56,603 nucleotides of DNA from Candidatus Neoruminococcus faecicola (GTDB lineage: Bacteria; Bacillota; Clostridia; Oscillospirales; Ruminococcaceae): the NCBI GenBank assembly GCA_904398325.1, contig CAJFPC010000068.1, positions 1-56,603 on the forward strand. The letters run 5' to 3'. The translations under genes and the position numbers were made by a program. The stretch's first letter is position 1, and each line of letters starts with the position of its first letter. Positions 49,830 through 56,603 of the stretch are shown here, piece by piece. The notes under the pieces were generated by a model. It searched no databases. It saw only the letters and a list, made by a program, of their open reading frames with translations, and was not told the DNA's origin.

Positions 49830-51719
49830 TTATCCTGTTTCGCCACCGCTTGTCAAGGCATCCGGCGGATTCTCCCCCGGATGGAAGTGCTCATACACCG
49901 CCTGGGCCAGCTTCGGGCTGATGCCCTTGACCTGCTCCAGCTGGGCCGGGCTGGCCTGGCGCACCCGGGCGATGCCGCCCAGCTCCCCCAGCAGGGCCAG
50001 TGCCTTCTGCCGGCCGATGCCGGGGATGGCGCACAGTTCCAGCCGGAAGGAGTCCTTCTGGTGCTTTTTGCGGGAATAGCCGATGGTATACCGATGCACC
50101 TCATCCTGCAGCCTGGAAAGGAAGGTAAAGCACGCCCGGGTGGAGGTGATGGCGATCTCCCCGCCGCCGGAGGTGATGGCGCGGGTGCGGTGGTGGCTGT
50201 CCTTGACCATGCCGAACACCGGGATCACCAGCCCCATCTCCTCCATCAGGCGCGTGATGACAGAAAGATGCCCCTTGCCGCCGTCCAGCAATATCAGGTC
50301 CGGCCGGCGGGAGAAGGCCTCGTCGCTGCCGTCGTTTTCCTTCAAATACCGCAGCCGGCGGGAGAGCATCTCGGTCATGGCGGCGTAATCGTCGATGCCG
50401 CCGGTGGTCTCAATCTTAAATTTGCGGTAGCAGGATTTTTTGGGCCGTCCGTCTTCATAAACCACCATGCCGCCCACAATCACCTGCTCGCCAATATTGG
50501 AGATATCATACGCCTCAATATACCGCGGCGGGGCGGCCAGCCCCAGCAGCTCCGCCAGCTGGGCCAGGGCGGCCAGCTCCCGGCCGGAGGCCTCCGACTG
50601 CAGCGACAGGCGCTCCGCCGCATTCTGGTGGGCCATCTGGGCCATCTGCCTTAAAGCGCCCCGTTCCGGCACCCGCACCTCCACCTTGGCGCCCAGACGC
50701 TCGCCCAGCAGCCGGGCGATCAGCTCCCGATCCTCCAGTTCGCCATCCACCACAATGAGCTTCGGAATCTCATGCCGCCCGGCATAATAATACGAGAGCA
50801 GAAAATCTCGCCGGAAATCCGCCGGTGACGGCTGGTCCTTGACCAGGAAGTCCTCCTTATCCACCAGCCGGTTCTCCCGGAATTTGATGACGGCGGCGCA
50901 GCTCTCCTTTTCCGAGCAGAGCACGCCGATGCAGTCCACTTCCTTCTCCCGGGTCATCACCACCGTCTGGTGCTCCCCGATCTGGCTGAGCACCTTGAGC
51001 CGGTCACGGTAATAGGCGGCCTTTTCAAAATCCAGCGCTTCGGCGGCGGCGTTCATCCGCTCGGTGAGGCTTTTGACCGAATCCGCCGCGCCGGACTGGA
51101 TGAACCCCAGCGCCTGATCCACAAAATCCCGATAGTCCGCCTGGGGGATCTTGCCCGTGCAGACCCCCATGCAGCGCTTGATATAAAAATTGAGGCAGGG
51201 GCGCTCCTTGCCGAAATCCTGCGGGAACCTGCGCCGGCAGGTGGGCAGCTGGAAGGCCCGGTTGGCCTCGTCCACCGTCTGCTTGACCACCCGGCCGGAC
51301 ATATACGGCCCCAGATAGCGGGAGCCGTCGGAGAGCTTCTGCTTTTCCGCGGTGATGCGGGGCCAATCCCCCGGCCAGACGCGGATATAGCTGTAGCCTT
51401 TGTCATCCTTGAGCAGGATGTTGTATTTCGGCGAATGCTGCTTGATGAGGCTGCACTCCAGCACCAGCGCCTCAAATTCGCTGCCGGTGACAATAAAGTC
51501 AAAATCCTCCACATGCTCCACCATGCGGTAGACCTTTTCGGTATGGCGCTCCACCGCGCGGAAATAGCTGCCCACCCGGTTTTTTAACAGCTTCGCCTTG
51601 CCCACATAGATGATGGTGCCCTTGGCATCCCGCATCAGATAGACCCCGGGCAGCAAGGGCAGCTTCGCCACCTTCTGGCGCAGCCGCCGGAGCTTTTCCT
51701 GATCTATGGCCACAGCCAT
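49830..51719 (-). CDS. uvrC: Excinuclease ABC subunit UvrC
   Basis: UvrC makes the two incisions of nucleotide excision repair. 629 residues. GIY-YIG nuclease domain at the N-terminus (PGVYLMRDAKGTIIYVGKAKLLKNRV, about 24-49), a UvrB-binding UVR motif near 210 (VKSLTERMNAAAEALDFEKAAYYRDRL), the UvrC/RNase H nuclease domain (EAYDISNIGEQVIVGGMVVYEDG near 400) and C-terminal helix-hairpin-helix repeats. AAGGGGGG precedes the ATG. It leads the uvrC-rsmD-coaD unit. Confidence 0.96.
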   Translation of the reverse strand: MAVAIDQEKLRRLRQKVAKLPLLPGVYLMRDAKGTIIYVGKAKLLKNRVGSYFRAVERHTEKVYRMVEHVEDFDFIVTGSEFEALVLECSLIKQHSPKYNILLKDDKGYSYIRVWPGDWPRITAEKQKLSDGSRYLGPYMSGRVVKQTVDEANRAFQLPTCRRRFPQDFGKERPCLNFYIKRCMGVCTGKIPQADYRDFVDQALGFIQSGAADSVKSLTERMNAAAEALDFEKAAYYRDRLKVLSQIGEHQTVVMTREKEVDCIGVLCSEKESCAAVIKFRENRLVDKEDFLVKDQPSPADFRRDFLLSYYYAGRHEIPKLIVVDGELEDRELIARLLGERLGAKVEVRVPERGALRQMAQMAHQNAAERLSLQSEASGRELAALAQLAELLGLAAPPRYIEAYDISNIGEQVIVGGMVVYEDGRPKKSCYRKFKIETTGGIDDYAAMTEMLSRRLRYLKENDGSDEAFSRRPDLILLDGGKGHLSVITRLMEEMGLVIPVFGMVKDSHHRTRAITSGGGEIAITSTRACFTFLSRLQDEVHRYTIGYSRKKHQKDSFRLELCAIPGIGRQKALALLGELGGIARVRQASPAQLEQVKGISPKLAQAVYEHFHPGENPPDALTSGGETG

Positions 51720-51740
51720 CCCCCCTTGCCTGAGAAAACA

Positions 51741-51765
51741 AAAAGCGGCACAAATGCTGTGCCGC
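51741..51765 (-). terminator. Intrinsic terminator of the HPr gene
   Basis: Minus-strand GCGGCACA and TGTGCCGC arms with a 5-nt loop followed by TTTTTGTTTT, between the HPr stop codon and the uvrC start. Confidence 0.85.
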
Positions 51766-51787
51766 CCTGTCTGCTGCCTAGTGACAA

Positions 51788-52051
51788 TTACGCATTAAAG
51801 CCGGATTCCACCAGCTTGATCAGGCCTTCCACCGCCTGCTGCTCATCCACGCCATCGGCGATGATGCGGATGGGAGTGCCGCCTACGATGCCCAGTGACA
51901 AAACGCCCAGCAGGCTCTTGGCATTGACGCGGCGCTCGTCCTTTTCCACCCAGATGGAGCTCTTGTAGCCGTTGGCTTTCTGGATAAAGAAGGTGGCAGG
52001 GCGCGCATGCAGGCCCACTTGGTTTTGAACCGTGATTTCTTTTACAAACAT
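51788..52051 (-). CDS. ptsH: HPr-family phosphocarrier protein
   Basis: An 87-residue HPr. His15 (GLHARPA), the PTS phosphorylation site, and Ser46 (KSLLGVLSLG), the HPr kinase site used in catabolite control, are both present, so it can serve as true HPr rather than Crh, which lacks His15. It stands alone, not beside ptsI. ATG 52051; upstream in-frame ATG 52078 is unlikely. It has a strong promoter and terminator. Confidence 0.92.
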   Translation of the reverse strand: MFVKEITVQNQVGLHARPATFFIQKANGYKSSIWVEKDERRVNAKSLLGVLSLGIVGGTPIRIIADGVDEQQAVEGLIKLVESGFNA

Positions 52052-52112
52052 AGTTCGTACTCTCCTACTAAAATTCACTCAATCTCAAAAAAAGCCTAAC
52101 ATCTATGCCAAT

Positions 52113-52141
52113 ATTATATCCATAAGCTGGTACAGCGTCAA
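52113..52141 (-). promoter_or_regulatory. Sigma-A promoter of the HPr gene
   Basis: Minus-strand TTGACG (52141-52136), 17 nt, TATAAT (52118-52113), about 60 nt before the ATG. No cre-like site was recognised. Confidence 0.8.
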
Positions 52142-52282
52142 TGCGAAAACGAAAAATTCGGCGTTTTTTCCGTTTTTTCTGTGGCTTATCCAGAACCGGC
52201 AAAAAGCGCCCAAAGTTGTTTGTGCAAATCACCTATAAAGTTTTCCACAATATGGGCAAGTTATATATCCCCTACCAAAGCC

Positions 52283-52885
52283 TCAGTCCAGCTCCACCTG
52301 GGCGCCCAGCGTCTGGGCCGCCAGCACGGCGAAGAAAAGATCCACCTTGGCGCCCTTCCAATCCGGCGCGCGCAGATCCACCCCGGAAAAACTGCTCTCC
52401 CGCAGATCCGCCCCCCGGAAGCTGGCCTCCTCCAGCAGCGCCCCGTCGAAGCGGCACCGGCGCAGCACCCCTCCGTCAAAGGCGCAGCCCCGCAGGTCGG
52501 CGCCGGAGAAATTCACCTCGCTGCACACCCGGCGGGAAAAATCCAGCCCGGTCAGGTCGGTATAGGACCAGTCCCCTCCCTCCAGCGAAAGGCTCTGGCA
52601 ATCCGCCCCCCGGAAGCTGGAGCCGGTCAGCTTGCACTGCCGGAACCGGACGTTAAACAGCCGGGAAAAGCGGAAGCTGCAGCCTGTGACGGCACAGCCC
52701 TCAAAGCCGGTCCCCTGGAACCGGCAGCTGAGAAAACGGCAGTTCTCAAACCGGCAATGCTCCAGGGTCAAATCGTCAAATTCCACCTCCCGGAACAGGC
52801 AGCCGGCAAAGGCCAGCCGCTCCGAAACGGGGTAAAGGGCCGAAAAATCCCCCTCAAACTCCCGGTTCTGCTCCATCTGATGCAT
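52283..52885 (-). CDS. Pentapeptide-repeat protein, Qnr-like
   Basis: A 200-residue protein built from A(D/N)LxF-type pentapeptides that fold as a right-handed quadrilateral beta-helix. Repeats run from about residue 24 to 175 (CRFENCRFLSCRF, CSFRFSRLFNVRF, NFSGADLRGCAF, SFRGADLRESSFSGVDLR), with breaks near 100-120. The C-terminal helix VDLFFAVLAAQTLGAQVELD resembles the dimerisation end of Qnr/MfpA proteins, which mimic DNA and protect gyrase. Length is near that of Qnr (about 215). It starts inside the trmD gene (32-nt overlap). Any gyrase or quinolone role is inference. Confidence 0.85.
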   Translation of the reverse strand: MHQMEQNREFEGDFSALYPVSERLAFAGCLFREVEFDDLTLEHCRFENCRFLSCRFQGTGFEGCAVTGCSFRFSRLFNVRFRQCKLTGSSFRGADCQSLSLEGGDWSYTDLTGLDFSRRVCSEVNFSGADLRGCAFDGGVLRRCRFDGALLEEASFRGADLRESSFSGVDLRAPDWKGAKVDLFFAVLAAQTLGAQVELD

Positions 52886-53630
52886 CTTCCTTCTGCTCCT
52901 TTGCCTGCAGCTCTCTTAAATAACGCCGGTCCGCCTCGGTGAGCGGCGCCTGCTCCAGCAGGTCGGGCCGCTTGCGAAGGGTGTTTTCCAGGGCCTTTTG
53001 CCGCCTCCACGCCTGGATATTGGCATGATGGCCGCTGAGCAGCACCTCCGGCACCGCCTGGCCGTGCCAGACCGCCGGCTTGGTATACTGGGGATACTCC
53101 AAAAGGCCGTTGTAGTGGCTCTCTTCGGTATAGCACTCCTCATCGGCCAGCACCCCGTCGCACAGCCGGGCCACCGCGTCGGTGATGACCAGGGCGCCCA
53201 GCTCCCCGCCGGTGAGCACATAATCCCCGATGGAGATCTCCTCATCCACAATCTCATCCAGCACCCGCTGGTCCACCCCTTCATAGTGGCCGCACAGCAG
53301 AAAGAGATGCTCCTTCTGGGCCAGCTGCCGGGCCTTCTGCTGGTCGAACACCTGCCCCTGCGGGGAAAGATAAATGACATGGGGCTTCTGTTCGCACTCC
53401 CGGGTCACCGCCTCATAGCAGCGCCAGATGGGGTCAGCCTGCATCAGCATGCCCATGCCGCCGCCATAGGGGGTATCATCCACCCGGCGGTGCTTATCCT
53501 GGGTGTAATTGCGGATCTGGTGGCAGCGGATATCCAGAATCCCCGCCCGGCGGGCCCGGCCGATGATGCTCTCGCCCAGCACCCACTCGCACATATCCAC
53601 AAACAGCGTCGCAATGTCAATCCTCATCAA
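52854..53630 (-). CDS. trmD: tRNA (guanine(37)-N1)-methyltransferase TrmD
   Basis: TrmD methylates G37 next to the anticodon and prevents frameshifting. 258 residues, slightly longer than usual owing to a charged tail (AKEQKEDASDGAEPGV). The trefoil-knot SAM site is visible as LLCGHYEGVDQRVLDE and SIGDYVLTGGELGALVITDAV (about 112-155); RVDDTPYGGGMGML lies near 48. It overlaps the rimM end by 14 nt. In most Firmicutes rplS follows; here the pentapeptide gene does. Confidence 0.96.
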   Translation of the reverse strand: MMRIDIATLFVDMCEWVLGESIIGRARRAGILDIRCHQIRNYTQDKHRRVDDTPYGGGMGMLMQADPIWRCYEAVTRECEQKPHVIYLSPQGQVFDQQKARQLAQKEHLFLLCGHYEGVDQRVLDEIVDEEISIGDYVLTGGELGALVITDAVARLCDGVLADEECYTEESHYNGLLEYPQYTKPAVWHGQAVPEVLLSGHHANIQAWRRQKALENTLRKRPDLLEQAPLTEADRRYLRELQAKEQKEDASDGAEPGV

Positions 53631-54123
53631 ACAGGCCCTCCAGCGGGCGGATCACCATCCGGCCCTCTTCCAGCTCCACCGAGAGCACCACCTGGGCAAT
53701 GGCGGGCACCAGGCGCACCCGGCCCTCCTCATCCTTAAGCTCATAGACGTCGTTGGCGCCGGTTTCCAGCACGTCGGTGACGCGGCCGTAGCTGCGGCCG
53801 GTGTCGGCGTCCACTGCTTCCAAGCCGATAAGATCCGCCACAAAGTAGCTGCCCTCCTCCACCGTTAGGTCCTCCCGGTCCAGGTAGAGGGTCCTGCCCC
53901 GCAGCAGATTGGCGTCATCCATGGTGTCGATGCCCTGGGCCTTGAGGATCACCATCCCCTTGTGCACCCGGCTGCGCTGGATCTTCACCGGCTCCTCGGG
54001 GGAAAAATACAGCGTCTGCAAATCCAGCAGATCCTCCGGGCAGTCACACCAGGGCTGCACCTTAAACTCCCCCCGCACCCCGTGGGTGGATACGACCCTG
54101 CCGCATTCCAAATAGCGTTTCAT
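53617..54123 (-). CDS. rimM: Ribosome maturation factor RimM
   Basis: RimM assists assembly of the 30S head and binds S19. 168 residues: N-terminal RimM domain (LECGRVVSTHGVRGEFKVQPW) and C-terminal PRC barrel (GSYFVADLIGLEAVDADTGRSYGRVTDVLETGANDVYELKDEEGR). AAGGAGG precedes the ATG. It follows an intrinsic terminator after khpA, so its expression needs read-through or an unseen promoter. Confidence 0.95.
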   Translation of the reverse strand: MKRYLECGRVVSTHGVRGEFKVQPWCDCPEDLLDLQTLYFSPEEPVKIQRSRVHKGMVILKAQGIDTMDDANLLRGRTLYLDREDLTVEEGSYFVADLIGLEAVDADTGRSYGRVTDVLETGANDVYELKDEEGRVRLVPAIAQVVLSVELEEGRMVIRPLEGLFDED

Positions 54124-54167
54124 CGGCGCTGCCTCCTTTCTTTGGGCATCCAGTTTTTGCGCATAAC

Positions 54168-54200
54168 AAAAAGGGAAGGGGAGCGCCGCTCCCGCTTCCC
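54168..54200 (-). terminator. Intrinsic terminator inside the ffh-trmD operon
   Basis: Minus-strand arms GGGAAG-C-GGGAGC and GCTCCC-C-TTCCC with a short loop and a T5 tract, between khpA and rimM. It would reduce rimM-trmD expression relative to rpsP. Confidence 0.7.
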
Positions 54201-54208
54201 TGATGGTA

Positions 54209-54442
54209 TCAGTCGATCTCGACGGATACTTTGGTGTTCGTCTTGTTGGCTGCAGCCCGCATCACCGTGCGGATCGCCTTGGCGATGCGGCCCTGCTTGC
54301 CGATCACCCGGCCCATATCGTCGGGGGCGACATGCAGGTGATAGACCACGGTGCCATCCTCTGCGGGATCATCCACCGTGACGTTGACCGCTTCCTTGTC
54401 ATCCACCAGACCTCTGGCGATGGCAACCAGGAGCTTATCCAT
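54209..54442 (-). CDS. khpA: KH-domain RNA-binding protein KhpA
   Basis: A 77-residue protein that is a single KH domain (YlqC family). GxxG loop in VIGKQGRIAKAIRTVM (about 47-62). Partners KhpB in sRNA/mRNA binding and affects cell division and elongation in Streptococcus. AGGAGGG 9 nt before ATG 54442; the upstream extension runs into rpsP. It sits between rpsP and rimM as in Bacillus. Confidence 0.94.
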   Translation of the reverse strand: MDKLLVAIARGLVDDKEAVNVTVDDPAEDGTVVYHLHVAPDDMGRVIGKQGRIAKAIRTVMRAAANKTNTKVSVEID

Positions 54443-54465
54443 ACAATATGCCCTCCTACCGCTTC

Positions 54466-54708
54466 TTACAGCACGTTGTTCTTCTTGAGCAGAGCCTTGA
54501 CGGTATCGGTCGGCTGAGCACCATTGGAAATCCATTTCTGGACCTTCTCCGCGTCAATCTTCACCTCGACGGGCTCCTTGGTCGGATCGTAATAACCGAC
54601 CTCCTCGATAAAGCGGCCGTCTCTGGGATAACGGGAATCCGCAACGACAACGCGATAGAACGGGGCCTTTTTGCCGCCCATGCGGCGCAGTCTGATTTTC
54701 ACTGCCAT
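54466..54708 (-). CDS. rpsP: 30S ribosomal protein S16
   Basis: An 80-residue S16 with the invariant start [48 protein letters not shown] precedes ATG 54708. It lies between ffh and khpA. Confidence 0.97.
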   Translation of the reverse strand: MAVKIRLRRMGGKKAPFYRVVVADSRYPRDGRFIEEVGYYDPTKEPVEVKIDAEKVQKWISNGAQPTDTVKALLKKNNVL

Positions 54709-54776
54709 GTTTGTCACCTCCTGCCATAAAGTCCTATATGTTTTCACCGAATGATCGGGAAAAGCCGATTAAAGCC

Positions 54777-56111
<1,335 letters not shown>

Positions 56112-56128
56112 AAGCGCCCTGCCTCCCT

Positions 56129-56491
56129 TCAGTCATCCAGCGAATCGGCCAGGCGGATGATCTGCCGGGCATTCTCGCTGATCTCGTTGGCAAAAGAATA
56201 TTTGTTATTGCAGAAGTCGATCTCCTTGGCCAGCCGGCGGATCTCCCCCGCCGCGGCCTGCACCTGCCGGAACCGCTGGGCCAGGCCCAGGCGCTCCTCA
56301 TATTCCAGCAGCTGGCTCTCGGCGCGCTTGATGGAATCCCGCACGCCCTGCCGGGTGATCTTGCTGATGGCGGCGATCTCCGCCAGGGAGAGGTCTTCGT
56401 TATAATACAGTTCCACCACTTCCCGCTGCTTGTCGGTGAGCATATCCCCGTAAAAATCCAGCAGGTAGGAAATCCTCAGATCCTTGGCCAC
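56129..56491 (-). CDS. ylxM: YlxM-family sigma-70-region-4-like DNA-binding protein
   Basis: A 120-residue protein with a sigma region 4-like HTH (LTDKQREVVELYYNEDLSLAEIAAISKITRQGVRDSIKRAE, about 18-58), followed by a helical tail. YlxM stimulates SRP GTPase activity in some Firmicutes/streptococci. The start is GTG 56491 with AAGGAGG 8 nt upstream. It leads the ylxM-ffh-rpsP-khpA-rimM-trmD operon. Confidence 0.93.
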   Translation of the reverse strand: MAKDLRISYLLDFYGDMLTDKQREVVELYYNEDLSLAEIAAISKITRQGVRDSIKRAESQLLEYEERLGLAQRFRQVQAAAGEIRRLAKEIDFCNNKYSFANEISENARQIIRLADSLDD

Positions 56492-56504
56492 GGCCGCCGC
56501 CTCC

Positions 56505-56568
56505 TTGTAAAGAGAATCGCTTTACAATCCTACTTTCTCATTATAGCGGAAAAGCCCCTGGCTGTCAA
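56505..56568 (-). promoter_or_regulatory. ylxM operon promoter and palindromic leader
   Basis: Minus-strand TTGACA (56568-56563), 17 nt, TATAAT (56545-56540). The promoter overlaps an AAAAGCCC/GGGCTTTT inverted repeat (56550-56577) that may be the terminator of a neighbour beyond the window. In the leader, TTGTAAAG/CTTTACAA (56505-56512 and 56520-56527) forms a perfect 8-bp repeat ending at the ribosome site. Confidence 0.75.
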
Positions 56569-56603
56569 GGGCTTTTCTTTACAGTTTTCGGATTTGGTGA
56601 AAA

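Noticed and set aside
52181-52252. Sequences similar to DnaA boxes (TTATCCAGA, TTTTCCACA) in an AT-rich gap
   Set aside because: Each has a mismatch to TTATCCACA, there are only two, and no dnaA, dnaN or other origin gene is near. The gap is explained by the HPr promoter.

Overview
The window reads as housekeeping chromosome of a GC-rich, spore-forming, Gram-positive anaerobe of the class Clostridia, probably Oscillospirales/Ruminococcaceae-like. This is inferred from gene content, not from a 16S gene. The evidence is a Firmicutes-type dcw cell-wall/division cluster opened by mraZ, stage V sporulation protein S, DivIB/FtsL/PASTA-PBP division proteins, EcfA1-EcfA2-T, the ylxM-ffh-rpsP-khpA-rimM-trmD operon, AGGAGG ribosome sites and clean sigma-A promoters with 17-nt spacers. 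MurE carries the DNPR motif, so the peptidoglycan is predicted to contain meso-diaminopimelate. Most genes lie on the minus strand; plus-strand genes occur in small islands.

Layout. 1-4.6 kb: a TctABC tripartite tricarboxylate transporter with two tandem, closely similar binding-protein genes. 4.6-5.9 kb: plus-strand cytidylate-kinase-like protein and a short DtxR-type metal regulator. 5.9-12 kb: CBS protein, small zinc-ribbon membrane protein, FakA with its Asp23 partner, an orphan peptide-binding lipoprotein, SpoVS and the YmdB phosphodiesterase. 12-14.6 kb: a complete polar amino-acid ABC transporter. 14.7-28.6 kb: a frameshifted RluA-type pseudouridine synthase, an unknown plus-strand gene, a ClpE-like unfoldase, CvpA, a DUF5711 protein, TruA, EcfT-A2-A1, an rRNA-type methyltransferase, GlmM and RuvB-A-C. 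28.7-32.3 kb: tRNA-Val(GAC), a CGGC protein, an aldo/keto reductase, two unknown small proteins, and a compact HTH/ImmA-protease module with a divergent small membrane peptide. 32.4-46.7 kb: the dcw cluster mraZ-rsmH-ftsL-pbp-murE-murF-mraY-ftsW-murG-murA-divIB, then ftsZ. murD and ftsA are absent from it. 46.8-48 kb: a DUF3793-flavodoxin operon behind two palindromic operators. 48.2-51.7 kb: uvrC-rsmD-coaD-coiled-coil protein. 51.8-56.6 kb: HPr, a Qnr-like pentapeptide-repeat protein overlapping trmD, then rimM, khpA, rpsP, ffh and ylxM.

Three regulatory signals stand out. (1) A symmetric divergent promoter region (31213-31297) with perfect inverted repeats lies between an HTH-ImmA pair and a 55-residue single-helix, arginine-rich peptide. 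It looks like a stress-released switch controlling a possible membrane-active peptide. (2) Three GTGG boxes at an exact 10-nt period lie just downstream of the dcw promoter and match the known architecture of MraZ operators. (3) Two DtxR-like palindromes precede the DUF3793-flavodoxin operon, while the regulator at 5509-5898 keeps Met/Cys/Glu/His residues of the iron-type metal site. Together these suggest an iron-limitation switch. No CRISPR array, rRNA gene, insertion sequence or prophage was seen.
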